NCBI RefSeq assembly: GCF_023935105.1
Contig: NZ_CP096040.1
Span: 1,178,001 to 1,242,000, forward strand
DNA length: 64,000 nt
From: Caulobacter segnis
GTDB lineage: Bacteria > Pseudomonadota > Alphaproteobacteria > Caulobacterales > Caulobacteraceae
Reading direction: 5' to 3'
A program made the translations under genes and the position numbers. Numbering within the stretch: position 1 is the stretch's first letter; each line of letters starts with the position of its first letter. This document shows positions 60,836 to 64,000 of the stretch, piece after piece. A model generated the notes under the pieces. The model searched no databases. It was given only the letters and a program-made list of their open reading frames with translations, and had not been told where the DNA came from.

Positions 60836-61750
60836 TTACGCCCCGAACCCCGCCGTCACGACGGCGCGGGCCACTTGGGCGTGCACCGCGTTTCGCGCAT
60901 CGTCGTCACTGCTGCCCCGGTCGTGGAAGCACGCGATCAGGATCGGCTTGCGGCCGGGCGGCCAGGCGATGGCGATGTCGTTGGTGGTGTTCTTGCCGTT
61001 GTTGCCGGTCTTGTCGCCGACCCGCCAGCCCTTGGGCAGGCCCGCCCGCAGGCGCCTGTCGCCGGTCCTGTTGGCCACGACCCAGTCGGTCAGCTGCCGG
61101 CGCGAGGCGGGCGAAAGGGCGTCGTCCAGCAGCAGGGTCCTCCAGGTCGCCAGGATCGCGGACGGGGTGGTGGTGTCGCGCGGATCGTCGGGGGCGCCGG
61201 TGTTCAGCTCGGGCTCGCGGCGGTCGCTGCGGGTGGTCTGGTCGCCGATGGCCCGCAGGAAACGGGTCAGGTCGGCGGGGCTTCCTAGAGCGTCGAACAG
61301 CAGGTTGGCAGCGGCGTTGTCGCTCCAGGTGATCGTCGCCTCGCACAGGGCGCCGATGGTCATGCCGTCCTCGATGTGCTTCTCGACCACCGGCGAATTG
61401 CCCATCAGCACGTCGCGGCCGAAGGTCACCCGGCGGTCCAGCCGCTCGCGGCCCTGGTCGACCCGGCGCAGGATAGCCGCCGACAAGGGCATCTTGATCG
61501 TGCTGCACATGCGGAAGCGCTCGTCGCCGCGCCAGGCGAACCGGCGGCCGGTCCGGGTGTCCAGGACCGCAACGCCCAGCCGACCGCCGCTGGCCCGCTC
61601 CAATTCGTTAATACGTGAAGTAAGGTCTGAAGCCGGCTTGTCGGCGAAGAGGGCGGCGTTCGCCACGTCGGGCGCCAGGCCAAGCGAAAGTCCGGACACG
61701 ACGGCGGGCGCGGCCGCCAGGGCCGTTATCAGCATTCTGCGATTGAGCAT
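60836..61750 (-). CDS. Class A beta-lactamase
   Basis: 304 residues. A Tat-like or Sec signal (MLNRRMLITALAAAPAVVSG). Catalytic Ser and Lys in MCSTIKMPLS (83 and 86), SDN in TWSDNAAANLLF (143), omega-loop REPELNTG (Glu 179, Asn 183), and KTG in VGDKTGNNGKNTTND (247). Hydrolyses beta-lactams in the periplasm. Motifs alone do not give the substrate range. Divergent from an AmpR-like regulator, the usual inducible arrangement. Confidence 0.95.
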   Translation of the reverse strand: MLNRRMLITALAAAPAVVSGLSLGLAPDVANAALFADKPASDLTSRINELERASGGRLGVAVLDTRTGRRFAWRGDERFRMCSTIKMPLSAAILRRVDQGRERLDRRVTFGRDVLMGNSPVVEKHIEDGMTIGALCEATITWSDNAAANLLFDALGSPADLTRFLRAIGDQTTRSDRREPELNTGAPDDPRDTTTPSAILATWRTLLLDDALSPASRRQLTDWVVANRTGDRRLRAGLPKGWRVGDKTGNNGKNTTNDIAIAWPPGRKPILIACFHDRGSSDDDARNAVHAQVARAVVTAGFGA

Positions 61751-61826
61751 GTAGGGGTCTCCTTGCCCGCGAACCCTTGCCCGGCGCTGGCCCTCCCCGC
61801 AAACGACGATACCTTGGCGGAGCCAT

Positions 61827-61844
61827 TAGCTGAATTTGGGTCTA
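61827..61844. promoter_or_regulatory. LysR-type binding site upstream of ampR
   Basis: TAG-CTGAATTTGGGT-CTA: a TAG...CTA dyad around an AT-rich centre, 5 bp upstream of the ampR ATG and about 77 bp from the bla ATG. AmpR sites are of the T-N11-A type, and this fits in position, though the match is short. Confidence 0.45.
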
Positions 61845-61849
61845 TCGCC

Positions 61850-62719
61850 ATGAGCCGCGCCCAGCTGCCCCTGAACGCCCTGCGCGCCTTCGAGGCCTCG
61901 GCCCGCCACCTGTCGTTCACGCGGGCCGCGATCGAGCTGTGCGTGACCCAGGCCGCCGTCAGCCACCAGGTCAAGGGGCTGGAGGCGCGGCTGGGCGCGG
62001 CCCTGTTCCGCCGCCTGCCGCGCGGCCTGGCCCTGACCGACGAGGGCCTGGCCCTGCTGCCCAGCGTGCGCGACTCGTTCGACAAGCTGGGCGACGTCCT
62101 GGCCCGCTTCGAGGGCGGCCGGGTGCTGGAGGTCCTGAGCGTCGGCGTGGTCGGCACCTTCGCGGTCGGCTGGCTGCTGCCGCGCCTGGCCGACTTCCGC
62201 GAGGCTCATCCGTTCGTGGACCTGAGGCTGTTCACCAACAACAACCGCGCCGACCTGGCGGGCGAGGGGCTGGACTGCGCCATCCGCTTCGGCGACGGGG
62301 CCTGGCACGGCACCGAGGCCGCCCCGCTGTTCGAGGCGCCGATGAGCCCGCTGTGCGCGCCCGCCCTGGCCGAGCGCATCGCCGAGCCGACCGCCCTGTT
62401 CGGCGAGACCCTGCTGCGCAGCTATCGCGCCGCCGACTGGCCCGACTGGTTCGCCGCCGCCGGCCTGTCGCCGCCCCCAATCCGGGGGCCGGTGTTCGAC
62501 AGCTCTTGGGTGATGGTCGAGGCGGCGATGCAGGGAATGGGGGTGGCGCTGGCCCCGCCGATGATGTTTGCTCGCGACCTGCAACAGGGGCGCCTGGTAC
62601 GCCCCTTCCAGACTCAGGTCAGCGCCGGCCGCTACTGGCTGACGTGGCTGAAGTCCAAGGCTCCGAGTCCCGCGCTTCGGGCTTTTCAGGCGTGGCTTTC
62701 GCGCACTTCGGAAGAATAA
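61850..62719 (+). CDS. ampR: LysR-family regulator, AmpR-type
   Basis: 289 residues from the ATG at 61850 (MSRAQLPLNALRAFEASARH). N-terminal helix-turn-helix FTRAAIELCVTQAAVSHQVK. VVGTFAVGWLLPRLADFREA, DLRLFTNNNRADLAGEGLDC and VMVEAAMQGMGVALAPPMMF are close to AmpR proteins. AmpR turns on a divergent beta-lactamase when muropeptides appear. The divergent bla here makes the role likely. Confidence 0.93.
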   Translation: MSRAQLPLNALRAFEASARHLSFTRAAIELCVTQAAVSHQVKGLEARLGAALFRRLPRGLALTDEGLALLPSVRDSFDKLGDVLARFEGGRVLEVLSVGVVGTFAVGWLLPRLADFREAHPFVDLRLFTNNNRADLAGEGLDCAIRFGDGAWHGTEAAPLFEAPMSPLCAPALAERIAEPTALFGETLLRSYRAADWPDWFAAAGLSPPPIRGPVFDSSWVMVEAAMQGMGVALAPPMMFARDLQQGRLVRPFQTQVSAGRYWLTWLKSKAPSPALRAFQAWLSRTSEE

Positions 62720-62911
62720 AAAACTTCGGAACCAAAGTCCGGACACGGCGCTTGCGCGCGGTATAAAGTCTCGGAATTGTCGAGCTGTATCAATGGTCTA
62801 GCTTGGCCCGGAAGCGCCGGAATCGCGCCTATCTTTGGCCCAGTTTGGCTTGCCGAGTTCATCCCAGCGAGCGTTGCAGGACGCCCGCGCCCACTACGGA
62901 TGAGACTTAAA

Positions 62912-63481
62912 ATGATAGCAAGCACGAAGACCATGATGGTCGCCGCCGCCCTGGTGATGGGCGGCCTGTCGGTTTCCGGCTGCGCGACCAAGAAGTACGT
63001 CAACACCCAGGTCGGTCAGGTTAATGAGCGGGTCAGCGCTCACGACACCCAGATCGGCGAGCTGGACAAGACGTCCAAGGAAGCCCTGGATCGCGCCATC
63101 GCGGCCGGCAAGCTGGCCGAGGGCAAGTTCCAGTACGCCCTGGTGCTCAGCGACGACTCCGTGAAGTTCCCGGTCAACGCCGCGGATCTCTCGCCGGAAG
63201 CCGAGCAGCGCCTGGCGGAGTTCAGCGAGAAGCTGAAGGCCGACAACAAGAACGTGTACCTGGAGATCCAGGGCCACACCGACAATTCGGGCTCGAAGGA
63301 ATACAACGAAGAGCTCGGCGAGAAGCGCGCGGAGACCGTGCGCAAGTTTCTGAGCCAGCATGGCGTCGCCCTGAACCGGATGGCGACGATCTCGTACGGC
63401 CCGGAAAGCCCGGTCGCTCCGAACGAAACGCGCGAAGGCCGGGCCCAGAACCGCCGCGTCGTCGTGATGGTGCTCAGCTAA
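62912..63481 (+). CDS. OmpA-family lipoprotein (Pal-like)
   Basis: 189 residues. Lipoprotein signal ending SGCATKK. A helical, coiled-coil-like linker (QVNERVSAHDTQIGELDKTS) leads to the OmpA domain: EIQGHTDNSGSKEYNEELGE, KRAETVRKFLSQHGVALNRM, and GPESPVAPNETREGRAQNRR. It binds peptidoglycan and anchors it to the outer membrane. An ATG at 62900 is an alternative start. Not next to tol genes, so not the main Pal. Confidence 0.88.
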   Translation: MIASTKTMMVAAALVMGGLSVSGCATKKYVNTQVGQVNERVSAHDTQIGELDKTSKEALDRAIAAGKLAEGKFQYALVLSDDSVKFPVNAADLSPEAEQRLAEFSEKLKADNKNVYLEIQGHTDNSGSKEYNEELGEKRAETVRKFLSQHGVALNRMATISYGPESPVAPNETREGRAQNRRVVVMVLS

Positions 63482-63546
63482 GAGTTTACCTTCCGGGAGG
63501 TCATTCAACGGCCGGCATCAACCCGTTGAACGACCTTCAGGGCGGA

Positions 63547-63586
63547 CTCGCCGGCGCGGGAGTGAGCGCCGCGCCGGCGAGCTTTC
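63547..63586. terminator. Rho-independent terminator between convergent genes
   Basis: CTCGCCGGCGCGG (63547-63559) pairs perfectly with CCGCGCCGGCGAG (63569-63581), then CTTTCC. It lies between the OmpA-like gene and the convergent SDR gene and may serve both. A weaker inverted pair (AGGTCATTCAACGG / CCGTTGAACGACCT) precedes it at about 63498-63538. Confidence 0.72.
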
Positions 63587-63592
63587 CATTGT

Positions 63593-64000
63593 CTAGGCCT
63601 TGAAACGCGCGGCCGGCTGGCTGCGCGACAGGTTCGGATAGAGCTTGGCCTTGGCGGCCAGGGCATTGTCCCAGTCGGCGGCGTCCGGCAGCGACGGGAT
63701 CGTCACCAGCTCGCCCCGGTCGAAGCCGGCCAAGGCCGCGTCGACCATGTCGTCGACGTCCATGACCATGTTCGGATCCATCGCCTCGATGTCCGAGCCC
63801 GAGCGTTCCCAGATCTCGGTCCGTGTGGCGCCGGGCAGCACCGCCTGCAGGCGAACGGCCGAGTTGGCGAACTGCACGCGCAGGCCCTGAGTCAGGTACA
63901 GGACGAAGGCCTTGGTCGCGCCGTAGACGGGCATGCCCAGCTCGGGCATCAGCCCGACCACCGAGGCCAGGTTGACGATCACGCCGGTGTCGCGCGGCAC
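63593..64000 (-). CDS. Short-chain dehydrogenase/reductase, C-terminal part (cut by window edge)
   Basis: 135 residues visible, open at base 64000, stop at 63593. VIVNLASVVGLMPELGMPVY with YGATKAFVLYLTQGLRVQFA has the catalytic Ser, Tyr and Lys (YxxxK). LPGATRTEIWERSG follows. The N-terminal Rossmann part lies beyond the window. Substrate unknown. Confidence 0.85.
   Translation of the reverse strand: MPRDTGVIVNLASVVGLMPELGMPVYGATKAFVLYLTQGLRVQFANSAVRLQAVLPGATRTEIWERSGSDIEAMDPNMVMDVDDMVDAALAGFDRGELVTIPSLPDAADWDNALAAKAKLYPNLSRSQPAARFKA

Noticed and set aside
60836..61750. Carbapenemase call for the beta-lactamase
   Set aside because: The sequence after KTG is NNG and the typical second Cys is missing, so no basis for that call.
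62912..63481. The main Pal of the Tol-Pal system
   Set aside because: No tolB, tolA or ybgF gene nearby and the linker is unlike that of Pal; kept as an OmpA-like lipoprotein.

Overview
The window looks like a chromosomal segment of a high-GC alphaproteobacterium of the Caulobacter type. This rests on base composition, on the many closely spaced genes, and on a recognisable gene backbone: ubiG, lysC, ptsP, ispG, prfA, prmC, a DUF4167 gene and clpB. It also fits the TonB-dependent receptor beside a GH3 glycosidase, a Flp pilin gene, and the many 'ccggcgaaagccgg' intergenic repeats. Species cannot be fixed from sequence alone. I saw no rRNA, tRNA, CRISPR array, prophage or intact insertion sequence.

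Layout. 0-10 kb: start of a PAS-type sensor kinase (cut by the edge), the RhlE-like helicase, a decayed secreted-protein gene, mutT with a Flp pilin gene, an NDUFAF5/BioC-like methyltransferase, then the tight run comF-grxC-nitrilase-DUF1178. Next come a frameshifted LysR gene divergent from an NmrA-type oxidoreductase, and two secreted glycine-zipper proteins. 10-20.6 kb: ubiG, lysC, an AraC regulator with an EamA transporter, a third glycine-zipper protein, ptsP, a RodZ-like protein and ispG. 20.6-25.2 kb: accessory block with a nested repeat, an XRE regulator, a Tat-exported intradiol dioxygenase, a tandem winged-helix regulator facing a perfect 20-bp palindrome, a small Cys-rich secreted protein, and a Vps62-like protein with a Ser/Thr-rich pore-former-like C-terminal part. 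25-41 kb: an RsuA/RluB-type pseudouridine synthase, prfA, a CHASE4-GGDEF-EAL protein, assorted enzymes and transporters, a frameshifted MocR gene facing a LysE exporter, a ParDE pair, prmC and the Asp/Arg-repeat DUF4167 protein. 41-44 kb: an arsenic locus (arsR-aqpS-arsC facing arsH). 44-52 kb: SGNH hydrolase, sialate-type acetylesterase, DUF4893 protein, M48 lipoprotein protease and clpB. 51-64 kb: a TetR/SDR pair, GH3 facing a TonB-dependent receptor with a LacI-like operator between them, a sensor histidine kinase, an AmpR/class A beta-lactamase pair, an OmpA-like lipoprotein and the end of an SDR gene.

How it works together. The backbone covers translation termination (prfA with its methylase prmC), nitrogen-PTS signalling, isoprenoid and ubiquinone synthesis, aspartate-family amino acids and protein disaggregation. 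Between backbone genes sit small regulator-plus-target modules, usually divergent with a palindrome in the gap (LysR/NmrA, MocR/LysE, ArsR/ArsH, TetR/SDR, GH3/TonB, AmpR/Bla). At least seven families of short inverted-repeat elements fill the spaces. Three genes are broken: one by an internal deletion, and two by single-base shifts in G or C runs, which may be real or sequencing errors.

The least familiar system is the 21.4-25.2 kb block, above all the regulator, palindrome, Cys-rich protein and Vps62/pore-former-like protein at 22.4-25.2 kb.
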